This document shows, piece after piece, positions 45,850 to 55,277 of a stretch of DNA of 64,000 bases (within the stretch, counting starts at the first letter, position 1; each line of letters starts with the position of its first letter). Location of the stretch: positions 1-64,000 of the forward strand of contig AGAU01000059.1 of the NCBI GenBank assembly GCA_000224765.2, read 5' to 3'. Both the position numbers and the translations under genes were made by a program. The stretch comes from SAR324 cluster bacterium JCVI-SC AAA005. Lineage in GTDB: Bacteria > SAR324 > NAC60-12. The notes under the pieces are model-generated. The model did not search any database and was not told where the DNA came from. It was given only the letters and a program-made list of their open reading frames with translations.

Positions 45850-46756
45850 ATGCGAGACCGACACCTGAAATACCTATTCGTTTTACCGGCATTGGTGTTG
45901 GTGTTGGTTACGTCCTTTTGGCCTCTGCTCCAATCATTCTGGCTCAGCTTTCGAGAATGGAAACTCAGTCGAGCTCGTGAGTCTAGGCCACTCTGGGAAC
46001 CAGAATTAGATGGTTGGGAAACTTGGCCCTACCTCTTGGAGAATTACCAGCGAGCACTAGAAGATGACCTACTCTGGAACTCAGTACAGGTCACAACTAC
46101 TTTTATGTTCGCTTCAGTAATTGTGTCAGTCGGTTTGGCTTTGGGGCTAGCTCTTTTGCTTGCTCCAGAGGGTAAGTTCCGACTGACGGTGAGGACTCTG
46201 CTCATTCTTCCATTCGCCATGAGTCCTGCTCTGATTGGAATTTCATGGAGGTTCATGCTCCAACCGGATTTTGGATTGTTTCAGGCTCTCTTTGGTGCCT
46301 TAATGCCGGGTTTGGCAGATGTGGATTGGCTTGGAGACCCGACCCTTGCTCTGGTTGCAATCATTGGTAGTGACGTTTGGCATTGGACACCCTACTTGAC
46401 GCTTGTATTCATAGGAGGGTTGGCTAACGTTCCCCGGGACGCACAAGAAGCAGCGATGATTGATGGGGCTTCCAGTTGGAGAGTATTTGTAGATGTTACA
46501 TTGCCAGCTCTGGTACCCCGTTCTTGCAGTCGGGATTATTCTAAAGAGTATTTTCTCCCTGAAAATGTTCGATCAGGTCTACATGTTGACCAATGGAGGG
46601 CCGGGTAATGCAACCCAGACCCTTGCACATTACATCTATTTCCACGGGTTCAAATACTATGATATGGGCTATGCCTTTGCAGTATCCTATCTTTTGGTGA
46701 TTCCTATGCTAGGGTTGACCTGGCTTTATATGAAACTTGTTTTCCTGAAACGCTGA
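45850..46756 (+). pseudogene. ABC permease (MalF-like), split by a 1-nt frameshift in a C run
   Basis: From ATG 45850 the frame covers most of a MalF-type permease (six helices) including part of the EAA loop, ANVPRDAQEAAMIDGASSWRVF. It leaves frame at the CCCC run 46516-46519 and stops at 46608. The rest (AVGIILKSIFSLKMFDQVYMLTNGGPGNATQTL and the last helix) is in another frame to 46756. Removing one C gives about 301 residues, the normal length. As with the preceding gene, recent inactivation and sequence error are both possible. Confidence 0.85.
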
Positions 46757-47583
46757 TGGGCAACTCAATTAGAAAACAAGTAGCTGATCTTTTTCAATTT
46801 GCGCTAATTCTTTGCGCAGCGGTTGTTATCCTCGTTCCAATTTATTGGATTGCCTCCGGAGCTTTCAAACAACAAGTGGATGTTTTCCAACTCAAGCTAC
46901 TCTTCACTCCGACACTTGCCAACTTCGAAGAAATTTTCCGTTCGCCTTATAATCTTCACGAAAAATTTTTCAACTCTGTCCTAGTTGCTGGAACAACCGT
47001 TATTGTTGCTATTCCATTGGCAACAATGGCTGCTTACAGCTTCTCAAGATTTCGGCTGCGATTCGAGCGCACGATGTTCCTGATGATTTTATCTACTCAG
47101 TTTGTACCCGCTGTAGTTATTGTTCTACCTTACTTCCTGCTGTTTAGAGATTTGGGTTTGCTGGATACAAGGGTTGCTTTGGTCCTTGTCAATTTATCAC
47201 TTATCCTCCCCTTTGCTATTTGGATGATCAAAGGATTCATCGATGGCATCCCTTTGGATACTGAAGAAGCAGCTCTAGTTGATGGATCAAGTCGGCTTCA
47301 GGTGATTTGGAATATTGTTTTGCCAATGGCTTTGCCTGGAATTTTAACAGCGGCAATTTTCTGTTTCATTTTGGCTTGGAATGAATTTCTTTTTGCTGTG
47401 ATCATTACCAACAGCAAGGCGGTTACCATGCCAGTGGGCTTATCGCTCTTTCACGCTGAGGAGGGAGTCCTCTGGCATCTCATTTCAGCGGCTGGCATAC
47501 TAATCATGCTGCCAATGTTTGGGTTGGCAATGATCATCCAGAAACATTTTGTCCAAGGTATGACCCTTGGCGCAGTAAGATAG
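46756..47583 (+). CDS. CUT1-type ABC importer permease (MalG-like)
   Basis: A 275-residue permease of normal MalG size, without the insert seen at 36556. Six membrane helices and the EAA loop IPLDTEEAALVDGSSRLQVIWNIVLPMALPG (near 175-205) are visible. Its ATG shares a base with the stop of the MalF-like gene (TGATG). The frame is intact, so this operon's damage is limited to the two genes upstream. Confidence 0.92.
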   Translation: MGNSIRKQVADLFQFALILCAAVVILVPIYWIASGAFKQQVDVFQLKLLFTPTLANFEEIFRSPYNLHEKFFNSVLVAGTTVIVAIPLATMAAYSFSRFRLRFERTMFLMILSTQFVPAVVIVLPYFLLFRDLGLLDTRVALVLVNLSLILPFAIWMIKGFIDGIPLDTEEAALVDGSSRLQVIWNIVLPMALPGILTAAIFCFILAWNEFLFAVIITNSKAVTMPVGLSLFHAEEGVLWHLISAAGILIMLPMFGLAMIIQKHFVQGMTLGAVR

Positions 47584-47596
47584 GTAGGACAAACTG

Positions 47597-48646
47597 ATGG
47601 CATCCGTGACCCTAAAAGGTATTACGAAGCGCTGGAACGAATTTATAGCAGTCAAAGATCTGAGCCTATTAATTGAGGATCAGGAATTTTTGGTACTATT
47701 GGGGCCCTCAGGATGTGGTAAAACAACCACGATGAGAATGATTGCTGGCCTTGAAGAACCAACTCATGGAGAGGTCTTTATTGGTGGCCGTAAAGTCAAT
47801 GAAGACCTTCCCAAGGATCGTGATGTAGCAATGGTCTTTCAAAATTATGGTTTGTACCCACATTTGTCAGTTTATGAAAATATTCGCTATCCACTAAAAG
47901 TACGTAAAGTTCCCAAGTCTTCGCATTTAGAAAAAGTTCGGCAAGCAGCAGAGAAAGTTCAACTAGATCATTTACTTAAACGTAAGCCCAGAGAACTTTC
48001 CGGTGGTCAACGTCAAAGAGTTGCCTTGGCAAGAGCAATCGTGAGAACTCCAACCGTTTTTCTGATGGATGAGCCGCTATCGAATCTTGATGCTAAACTT
48101 CGTGTGACAATGCGTGCAGAACTGAAGCATTTGCAGCATGAACTGAAGATCACAACTGTTTATGTGACACACGATCAAATTGAAGCAATGACTCTTGCGG
48201 ATCGTGTAGCAGTGATGGATCATGGAATAATTTCACAAATGGGACCACCTGAAGAAATTTACAACGATCCTGCAAATCTTTTCGTCGCAGGATTTATTGG
48301 ATCTCCACCAATGAATTTAATGAAAGGAAAACTTTACGAAAACAACTTTCAACATCCAAATTTTTCAATCTCCATCAACCACAAAGCAAACCTGGAAGAA
48401 GCCACTCTTGGAATTCGTCCAGAAGATTTGATTTTATGTGCTGCTCAAAAAGGAGTTCTTAAGGGAACAGTCTACGCCCATGAATTGACAGGAGAATCGA
48501 CTTTGACCACCATCAATGTTGGTCCTGATCGTCTTACTATTAGGGGTCCTAAAGAATTCAAAATAAACATCGATGAAGCTGTTGGGGTACAATTTGAAGC
48601 TAGCAAATGTTTCTTGTTTTCGAATCAAACGGGAGAAAGAATCTGA
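47597..48646 (+). CDS. ABC importer ATP-binding protein (MalK/UgpC-like)
   Basis: A 349-residue ATPase, closely similar in layout to the one at 40001: Walker A GPSGCGKTT (36-44), FQNYGLYPH, LSGGQRQRVALARA, FLMDEPLSNLDA and VTHDQIEAMTLADRV, followed by a TOBE-containing tail. It is the last gene of the plus-strand importer operon. Together with the binding protein and permeases it makes a second complete, though frameshifted, sugar-type importer. Confidence 0.94.
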   Translation: MASVTLKGITKRWNEFIAVKDLSLLIEDQEFLVLLGPSGCGKTTTMRMIAGLEEPTHGEVFIGGRKVNEDLPKDRDVAMVFQNYGLYPHLSVYENIRYPLKVRKVPKSSHLEKVRQAAEKVQLDHLLKRKPRELSGGQRQRVALARAIVRTPTVFLMDEPLSNLDAKLRVTMRAELKHLQHELKITTVYVTHDQIEAMTLADRVAVMDHGIISQMGPPEEIYNDPANLFVAGFIGSPPMNLMKGKLYENNFQHPNFSISINHKANLEEATLGIRPEDLILCAAQKGVLKGTVYAHELTGESTLTTINVGPDRLTIRGPKEFKINIDEAVGVQFEASKCFLFSNQTGERI

Positions 48647-48740
48647 TTTTATGACTCCAAACTTCTCTCCATCCTCCTTCCTTGCTAATCTTGTTTGAGT
48701 TAGTTTCATAAATTCGAACATTCAAGCATCTATTGATTAA

Positions 48741-49646
48741 ATGAGACTGAAAATACTCCTTGTCTTGAGTCTTTCAATAATATGGACCGGTTGTGCTCAA
48801 GAAAATCGCTATGACTTCCTCCAAGGGAAGACCTTGGAGGAAGTCCGGGAATTTTATCCTCCCCCAGATAGCCAGACAGCAAAACTAGGAATTGCTTTTG
48901 GTGGTGGTGGGGTACGTGGCTTTGTCCATCTTGGGGTGATTCAGGCACTTGTGGAGGCGGGTATTGATGCTGAGATTGTGACAGGAACCTCAGCGGGTGC
49001 TATCGCTGCAGTTTTATATGCTGCTGAGCTTCCTCTGCGGCATATACAGGAAAAGATGTTCCAGCTCGAACGCTGGGATGTTGTGGATCCGGTGATTAGT
49101 TTAAAAGGCTTGATTCAGGGGAGAAAATTAGCTTCCTGGATTAATCACATTTTAGGAAACAAACTTTTGAATGAACTTCCGAAAAAGGTAGGAGTTGCTG
49201 TAACAGAACTGGTGAACAGTCAATTACTTCTAGTTGTTGACGGCAAAGCAGGGGAAGCCGTTCAGGCTTCATCAAGCATACCCGGAACTTTTGTTCCAGT
49301 AAAAGTTGATCAAGAAATCTGGGTGGATGGCGGGGTGCTCTCTGTAGTCCCTGTCCGATTTGCCAGGGCACTTGGAGCCAGCCATGTACTTGCTATCGAT
49401 ACCTTTTGTGGAGGAGATTATCCTGTAAGTGAAAATGCATTTTGGACCACTACACAGGCTTTTCGACTGCAAATGTGTAGCGGCAACAAAAGTGAGTTGG
49501 AAGAAGCCGACTGGTTACTTCGGCCAGATTTTGAGCCAAAAGACTTCCTAAGCTTTGAAGAAAGAGAGGTTGCCATTCAGGCTGGTTACGAGGCAATGAT
49601 AGCTCTTCTACCAACCTTAAAAGTAGAATTAGCTGATTCTAACTAG
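48741..49646 (+). CDS. patatin-like phospholipase, lipoprotein
   Basis: A 301-residue patatin-fold serine acyl hydrolase. The oxyanion motif is GGGGVRG (54-60), the nucleophile elbow GTSAG (82-86, Ser84) and the catalytic Asp in WVDGGVLSVVP. The N-terminus has a short hydrophobic stretch ending in the lipobox WTGC (Cys18), so the enzyme is probably membrane-anchored in the periplasm or outer membrane. Its stop codon overlaps that of the convergent glycosyltransferase in a shared CTAG. Confidence 0.9.
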   Translation: MRLKILLVLSLSIIWTGCAQENRYDFLQGKTLEEVREFYPPPDSQTAKLGIAFGGGGVRGFVHLGVIQALVEAGIDAEIVTGTSAGAIAAVLYAAELPLRHIQEKMFQLERWDVVDPVISLKGLIQGRKLASWINHILGNKLLNELPKKVGVAVTELVNSQLLLVVDGKAGEAVQASSSIPGTFVPVKVDQEIWVDGGVLSVVPVRFARALGASHVLAIDTFCGGDYPVSENAFWTTTQAFRLQMCSGNKSELEEADWLLRPDFEPKDFLSFEEREVAIQAGYEAMIALLPTLKVELADSN

Positions 49647-50809
49647 AATCTTAATCTCTGTCCACGTCTCAAATTCGCAATGGAATAATAAGTCTCTCGC
49701 CAACGTATACCATTTTGTCGCCAGGTAATGAATGTGGAGCGTGCTAAAGCCCAAGCTATAACAAAAAGCAGTAAGGGGCTGATAAGCCTCTCTAACAACC
49801 CAACCCTTTGAACCTTGTTTCCAGGAATCCAAGCAAGCCAATATACTGAAAATGCTCCCACAGCTGTGAGGCTAAGCAACCAATTTCCAGCAAAAATAGA
49901 AAGCCACGGTGCAACTGCAATAAACAAGATCCCAATTATTCCAATCAACGCTCGCCAATATTGATATTGCGCACCAGCAAATAAATTTTTCTCGAGTCCT
50001 CTGATAAGATCCCCCATACTTGGATACCACTCGACTCCAAGGCAGTCGCGTCCCCAATAAACATCAAGTTTTCCTCCAGACTGCCATAACAGTTGCGCTA
50101 TTGCGAGATCGTCCACAACTTCCATTTTGAGCCATGGAAGACCAGGGCTCTTTTCCAATAAAGAACGACGGACAAGGCCACAAGCTCCCACTCCCACGAA
50201 AGCATTTTGTTTTTTAACTTCCCAGATTCTCGTGGTGAGGAAAAAGCCGCTGAGAGAGACGGTATATAGTGCTCTCAAAAGATTTTGTCGTGCTTGTACT
50301 TCAGGTACTACACAAAGATAATCGACTGAGCTTGTTTCGGCTGTGTCAATGATTCGGTCCAAACATCCTTCTTGAAAATGCACGTCAGCATCCGTAAATA
50401 ACAACCACTGACCGGTCGACTTCAAGAAACCTTGCTGCATAGCATGCACTTTTCCAAGCCATCCAGGAGGTAATTCTTCAACATGATGAATCAAGACTCT
50501 TGGATCTTTTTCTGCAAGTTTTTCCAAAATTTTGTCAGTTTTATCAGTCGAACGATCATTTACAAGGATGATCTCAAGATTTGGATAGTTTTGGGCTAAG
50601 ACCGATTTTAAAGCAGTTTCAATAGTATGGGCCTCATTTCGAGCAGCTATGATTATACTAAGCCTAGGATAACTGCTATCTCCATCTGATGAAATTAAGG
50701 GCAGACTCTGAATATGTTTTAAAGACAGCCAAATACCACTGGCTACGAAATACCAGGGTAGGCATCCTAAAAACAATAACTTTTCAAAAGAACACAAAAT
50801 ATCAGACAT
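49643..50809 (-). CDS. family 2 glycosyltransferase (HpnB-like)
   Basis: A 388-residue membrane glycosyltransferase. An N-terminal membrane segment is followed by a GT-A catalytic domain: SIIIAARNEAHTIETALKSV (50-69), VNDRSTDKT and the metal-binding TDADV near 138. The LPWLKMEVVDDLAIAQLL region carries the ED-type catalytic acid. Two or three C-terminal membrane helices follow. The pattern resembles the hopanoid-associated HpnB group, but no other hopanoid gene is nearby, so the name is only suggestive. It is divergent from queG with only 7 bp between the starts. Confidence 0.78.
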   Translation of the reverse strand: MSDILCSFEKLLFLGCLPWYFVASGIWLSLKHIQSLPLISSDGDSSYPRLSIIIAARNEAHTIETALKSVLAQNYPNLEIILVNDRSTDKTDKILEKLAEKDPRVLIHHVEELPPGWLGKVHAMQQGFLKSTGQWLLFTDADVHFQEGCLDRIIDTAETSSVDYLCVVPEVQARQNLLRALYTVSLSGFFLTTRIWEVKKQNAFVGVGACGLVRRSLLEKSPGLPWLKMEVVDDLAIAQLLWQSGGKLDVYWGRDCLGVEWYPSMGDLIRGLEKNLFAGAQYQYWRALIGIIGILFIAVAPWLSIFAGNWLLSLTAVGAFSVYWLAWIPGNKVQRVGLLERLISPLLLFVIAWALARSTFITWRQNGIRWRETYYSIANLRRGQRLRF

Positions 50810-50816
50810 TTGTTTA

Positions 50817-52136
50817 ATGAATAAAAATTTGAAAGAAGCACAAAACTTTAATGAAGCAGATATTCAGCTTCGAGAAAAGATTCGTAAGAAGGGCTTGTCG
50901 CTGGGTTTTGATTGGGTCGGTTTTACAGGTACCACTGAAAATTTGACTCATCCTCATTATTCAGCGTGGCTTGAGCAGGGATTTGCTGGAGAAATGCAGT
51001 ATCTTCACAAACATGCACCCCAAAAAATTTCCTCCCAAAAAGTCTTGGAAAACGCCCAGACAGTCATTTCTGTGGCTTGTAACTATCTTCATGATGACAC
51101 CTCCACGAAAAAATATCAGGATTCTAGTCGGGGACGGTTTAGTCGTTATTCTCAGGGAAATGATTATCATTTGATTCTCAAAGATCGTCTGGAAGAATTT
51201 AGAAAGTGGCTATTGGACGAAAAGCTGGCATCAGGTTTTGAACAGACCAGAGTCTACGTCGATACAGGACCACTTTTGGAAAGAGAGCTAGCTTGGAGAG
51301 CAGGTTTGGGTTGGTTTGGAAAGCACAGTAACCTGATTCATGCAAAACTTGGCTCTTGGTTGTTGCTGGCAGAAGTCATTATTGACTCGAAAATTCCACC
51401 TGATCAACCATTTTCAGGAATAGATTGCGGATCATGTACTCGCTGTATTGAAGCCTGCCCGACGGATGCCATCGTTTCCGATCGAAAAGTAGATGCACGA
51501 CGCTGTATTTCCTACCTTACGATTGAATTAAAAAATACAATCCCAAAGCAATTTAGATCGAAATTTCAGAACTGGATTTTCGGTTGTGATATCTGTCAGG
51601 AAGTTTGCCCTTGGAATCGTAAAGCACCCAAGACAACTGATGCCACATGGAAGGCTCGAAAAGGTCTAAAAGATCGAAAATTGTGGGATTGGGTTCGACT
51701 AGAGCAAGAGGAATTTTCGAATCAGTTCAGAAAAAGTGCGGTCAAACGTACGAAGCGAAGGGGTTTACTTAGAAACGTAGTGACCGCATTGAGTGCTTGT
51801 TCTCACCCTCAAGCCCTATCTGGTCTGCAAATAGGCCTAAAAGACGAGGAAGAACTAGTACGTCAGCATGCTGCATGGGGCCTTGGCTTTCGCAGGCAAA
51901 GAATCACGAAGAGCATTCTTAGGCGCCACCTCAGAGTTGAAACAGTTGAAAAAGTCATTATTGAAATTCAGGAAGCACTTGCTAGCAAGGAAAAGCTTTT
52001 TAGCAAGCGAGAAAGAGCATGTTTGCTCACCCGACAAGTTCCATTAGCTTTGGCAAGAAAACACCGCTTGGGCCTTTCAGGTAGTAACCACCAGAGATCA
52101 TCGCATAATCGGAGAACCAAGTTACTTCAGGGTTGA
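50817..52136 (+). CDS. queG: epoxyqueuosine reductase
   Basis: Cobalamin- and iron-sulfur-dependent enzyme that completes queuosine in tRNA. The catalytic Asp is D149 (VDTGPLLER). Two [4Fe-4S] sites use C204, C207, C210 and C214 (CGSCTRCIEAC), C230, and C257, C260 and C264 (CDICQEVCPWN). A HEAT-like region follows (about 320-390). QueG proteins usually end soon after; this frame goes on to 439 residues, its last 35 or so lying antisense to the sirtuin gene, with a basic, low-complexity look. A lost stop codon is plausible. Confidence 0.92.
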   Translation: MNKNLKEAQNFNEADIQLREKIRKKGLSLGFDWVGFTGTTENLTHPHYSAWLEQGFAGEMQYLHKHAPQKISSQKVLENAQTVISVACNYLHDDTSTKKYQDSSRGRFSRYSQGNDYHLILKDRLEEFRKWLLDEKLASGFEQTRVYVDTGPLLERELAWRAGLGWFGKHSNLIHAKLGSWLLLAEVIIDSKIPPDQPFSGIDCGSCTRCIEACPTDAIVSDRKVDARRCISYLTIELKNTIPKQFRSKFQNWIFGCDICQEVCPWNRKAPKTTDATWKARKGLKDRKLWDWVRLEQEEFSNQFRKSAVKRTKRRGLLRNVVTALSACSHPQALSGLQIGLKDEEELVRQHAAWGLGFRRQRITKSILRRHLRVETVEKVIIEIQEALASKEKLFSKRERACLLTRQVPLALARKHRLGLSGSNHQRSSHNRRTKLLQG

Positions 52137-52851
52137 TATCAATGATCGTTCCTCCATTCTGAGCAACAGTTTTGAGGATCACAGCGGGGAGAGAAGTGGT
52201 ACCGGTGGTTCCGATTGTTAGAACAAGATCAGCCTCCTGTGCAGCTTTTAAAGCACTTTCACTGCGATACAGTTCCTCATTGTAAATTTCATCAAACCAA
52301 AAAATGTGTGGCCGCATCAGATTCCCTGCTTCATCACAGAGTTTAGATTTTACCTCTTCATCTAGAGGCTCATTCGGGTCAAGTTCTTCAACAAAATCGG
52401 GCATTGGCAGCAAATTTGGCCTGCTTGCATCAAAGATGCGCATATAATGCAGATTGCCATGGATTTCATAAACTTTTTCAGAACTATTGCCTGCTTTGAG
52501 ATGGAGGCCATACACGTTTTGGGTAATCAGTCGAAATCTGTCATCGAGAAGCTTCTCAAGTCTCACTAAAGCTTGATGCCCATCATTTGGCTGAGCTCTA
52601 CGATGCTTATAAATTCGGGTCAAATACCAATCCCAAACTTCCCAAGGGTACTCTTGGAATTTCTCAACTGTTGCCATTTCCATTGGCGTGTAATTTATAG
52701 ATCTAATTTTCCACTAACCATCTTCTCCACGAAAAGCGGGGATCCCACTTTCTGCTGAAATACCTGCCCCAGTTAAGGCAATGATCTGGCAATCTGGATC
52801 ATCAACAGCAGTTTTCCATATTTCCGCTACAGTTTCTGAAATTTGGTACAT
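52027..52851 (-). pseudogene. sirtuin-like (Sir2) gene interrupted by an in-frame amber codon
   Basis: From ATG 52851 the first part reads IIALTGAGISAESGIPAFRGEDG, then TAG at 52714-52716, then in the same frame WKIRSINYTPMEMATVEKFQ and the rest to 52027. In relatives the residue after GEDG is usually Leu, so TTG to TAG is a single-base change. The product is unusual anyway. It has NVYGLH where NVDGLH is expected, HGNLHYMR without the CxxC zinc pairs (one Cys only in the region), and RPHIFWFDEIYNEELY. Possible explanations are a point nonsense mutation, amber suppression or a sequence error. Confidence 0.75.
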
Positions 52852-52980
52852 ATTAATTCTTGGATTTGTGATTTCTCGGAGCTTGATTAAATTTAAGTGA
52901 AGAAACACATTTTTTTCAGGAATGATCTTATAAATAAAAAATCTGAAATTATTGATTAAATCGAATTAAAAAATACGAAA

Positions 52981-54936
52981 ATGAATCCAATTTGGAGTCC
53001 ATCGCCAGAGTTTGTTTTACAAAGTCGAATAGAGCAATTGCGAAAAAGAATCTCCGCTGAAAATTCTATCAATCTAAACGATTACAGTGAACTGCATAAG
53101 TTCAGTATAGAAAATCAAGAAATCTTTTGGCGAACAATTTGGGAGGATATGGGACTTCAGGGAGTTCAAGGGGAAGTAGCTTTGGAAAATCCCCAGTTGA
53201 TGCCTGGAGCAAAATTTTTCCCAAAAGGAAGGATCAATTTTGCAAAAAACTGTCTAAACCACGACCAAGCTGATGAGGCAATTGCCATAATCTCTCATAA
53301 TGAAACAGGGCTTCGCAAAGAATTGAACTGGGGGGAATTGAGAGCAAGTGTTGCGAGCTTTCAGCAGGTACTTAGGGAAGCTGGTGTGAAGGCTTCAGAC
53401 GTGGTTGGTGGTTATGTGGCTAATGGTCCTGAAGCTGTAATCGCAGCTTTGTCAACTCTTTCTTTGGGAGCGATCTGGACCTCTTGTTCTCCAGACTTTG
53501 GTGTACAGGGAATGCTTGATCGGTTTGGACAAACCAAACCGAAGGTGATCATTGCAGGCTGCTCGGTTCGCTACAATAAAAAGCCAATTGATCTCACTGA
53601 AAGGATAATCGAAATCTGTCAGGAACTACCATCCGTCGCACATCTCATTCATTTCCCTGGTACAGAGGCTGTAGCGGGGACTGAGTTTACGAAGCTACAA
53701 TTAACTGCGCTTGAGTTTCCTAAACCAGCACCTTTGGGTACTGAATTATATTTTGAAGACACCCCATTTCTGCATCCAGCTTTTATTCTCTATAGTTCAG
53801 GTACCACTGGTAATCCAAAATGTATTCTGCATAGTCATGGGGGATCACTCATTCAATTGGTGAAGGAGCATCAATATCACGTAGATCTAAGAGCTAATGA
53901 AAGGCTTTTTTTCTACACAACATGCGGGTGGATGATGTGGAATTGGCTCATTGCTGGCCTAGCAACAAAAACTGCGATTGTGCTTTATGACGGGTCTCCT
54001 TTCTCGAGAGGAGCTAAGACGCTCTGGGAAATGTGTGAACAAGATGATTGGGCTATTTTCGGCACCAGCGCAAAATACATTTCAGCCTTAGAAAAACAAA
54101 AATGGCAGACGCCTGAGAATATGAAGTTATTGAAATTACGGGCAATTCTTTCAACTGGTTCTCCCCTAGCTCATGAGTCTTTTGATTATGTCTACAACAA
54201 GCTAAAACCTGATATTCTTCTAGGATCAATCTCAGGAGGGACTGATATTGTATCCTGTTTTATGCTTAGTTGTCCTGTGAGGGCAGTCTATCGGGGCCAA
54301 CTACAGGGGGCTGGCCTTGGTTTGGCTGTTGATATTTTTGATGAAGAGGGAAAACCAGTTCAAGAACAAAAAGGTGAGTTGGTTTGTACGAAACCTTTTC
54401 CTGCTATGCCAGTTGGTTTCTGGGATGATTCAGATCAAAAAAGATATCTTTCAGCCTATTTTGAAAGATTTGAGGGAGCCTGGACGCATGGTGACTATGC
54501 TGAAAGAACAGCCCAAGACGGATTTGTCATTCATGGTCGATCAGATGCAGTCCTCAATCCTGGAGGAGTCCGAATCGGCACTGCAGAAATTTACAGACAA
54601 GTGGAAACCTTTGAAGAGATCATTGAGGCTTTAGCAATCGGGCAGGATAAGAATAACGATGTGAGAGTAGTTTTGTTTGTCGTTATGAAAGAGCAACAAG
54701 AGCTAACAGAGGAATTGAAAGATCAGTTACGTCGGCGAATCAAGCAGAATACCACCCTAAGACATGTTCCAGAGGTGATTGTTTCCGTCGCTGCCTTGCC
54801 AAGAACATTGAGCGGTAAGATCGTTGAATTGGCTGTTCGAGCAGTCGTTCACAATTTGCCTGTAAAAAACCAGGAGGCCTTGGCAAATCCAGAGGCCTTG
54901 GAGTATTTCAGAAATATTCCTGAGCTTCAGAAATGA
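52981..54936 (+). CDS. acetoacetyl-CoA synthetase
   Basis: An ANL-superfamily acyl-CoA synthetase of 651 residues, the length of acetoacetyl-CoA synthetases. The N-terminal part (FFPKGRINFAKNCL) is of the AacS/acetyl-CoA-synthetase type. The AMP-binding loop is LYSSGTTGNPKCILHSHGG (about 271-289). It continues with TTCGWMMWNWLI, then DAVLNPGGVRIGTAEIYR and the C-terminal lysine in TLSGKIVELAVR. It activates acetoacetate for fatty-acid, sterol-like or PHB metabolism. The exact substrate, acetoacetate versus another short acid, is inferred. Confidence 0.88.
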   Translation: MNPIWSPSPEFVLQSRIEQLRKRISAENSINLNDYSELHKFSIENQEIFWRTIWEDMGLQGVQGEVALENPQLMPGAKFFPKGRINFAKNCLNHDQADEAIAIISHNETGLRKELNWGELRASVASFQQVLREAGVKASDVVGGYVANGPEAVIAALSTLSLGAIWTSCSPDFGVQGMLDRFGQTKPKVIIAGCSVRYNKKPIDLTERIIEICQELPSVAHLIHFPGTEAVAGTEFTKLQLTALEFPKPAPLGTELYFEDTPFLHPAFILYSSGTTGNPKCILHSHGGSLIQLVKEHQYHVDLRANERLFFYTTCGWMMWNWLIAGLATKTAIVLYDGSPFSRGAKTLWEMCEQDDWAIFGTSAKYISALEKQKWQTPENMKLLKLRAILSTGSPLAHESFDYVYNKLKPDILLGSISGGTDIVSCFMLSCPVRAVYRGQLQGAGLGLAVDIFDEEGKPVQEQKGELVCTKPFPAMPVGFWDDSDQKRYLSAYFERFEGAWTHGDYAERTAQDGFVIHGRSDAVLNPGGVRIGTAEIYRQVETFEEIIEALAIGQDKNNDVRVVLFVVMKEQQELTEELKDQLRRRIKQNTTLRHVPEVIVSVAALPRTLSGKIVELAVRAVVHNLPVKNQEALANPEALEYFRNIPELQK

Positions 54937-54941
54937 GAATC

Positions 54942-55277
54942 TCATTCGAGGTGAGATTTCGGGAGTAAAGGATCACTACAGAAGTAATATCCGTCAGGTA
55001 ATGCGGTGTTGTAGTGAGGCATGTTGATATCATCTTTTGTGCCTACTTTCCTGAAGTAAACCATGCGTTTTTCTACGACGAAATGTGAAGCCGCAACATG
55101 GTCGCAAATTTCGGTAACCCTTTCTTCCTGTGTAGTCGGATACTCATGATAATAGGGGTGAGAGATCTGTTTGTTCTTCGTTTTGCAGGCTGAGAGATGG
55201 AAAGCACCTATTGCAAATAAAGTAGCTCCCCAATATTTTCTGATGAGTCGAAAGATAGTTGTCTCAGAAATAGACAT
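54942..55277 (-). CDS. small lipoprotein, unknown
   Basis: A 111-residue frame with a hydrophobic N-terminus ending in a lipobox-like LSAC (GAFHLSAC). The mature part has two further cysteines (EICDHV, YFCSDP) and many Tyr/His residues, and ends with KSHLE. It overlaps the outer-membrane protein gene at 55264 by 14 bases in the same direction, which suggests a joint unit. No family is recognised. Confidence 0.6.
   Translation of the reverse strand: MSISETTIFRLIRKYWGATLFAIGAFHLSACKTKNKQISHPYYHEYPTTQEERVTEICDHVAASHFVVEKRMVYFRKVGTKDDINMPHYNTALPDGYYFCSDPLLPKSHLE

Noticed and set aside
52714..52716. Amber codon in Sir2 read as pyrrolysine
   Set aside because: Nothing in the window suggests pyl genes, and the position is a normal Leu in relatives, so a point mutation or error is simpler.
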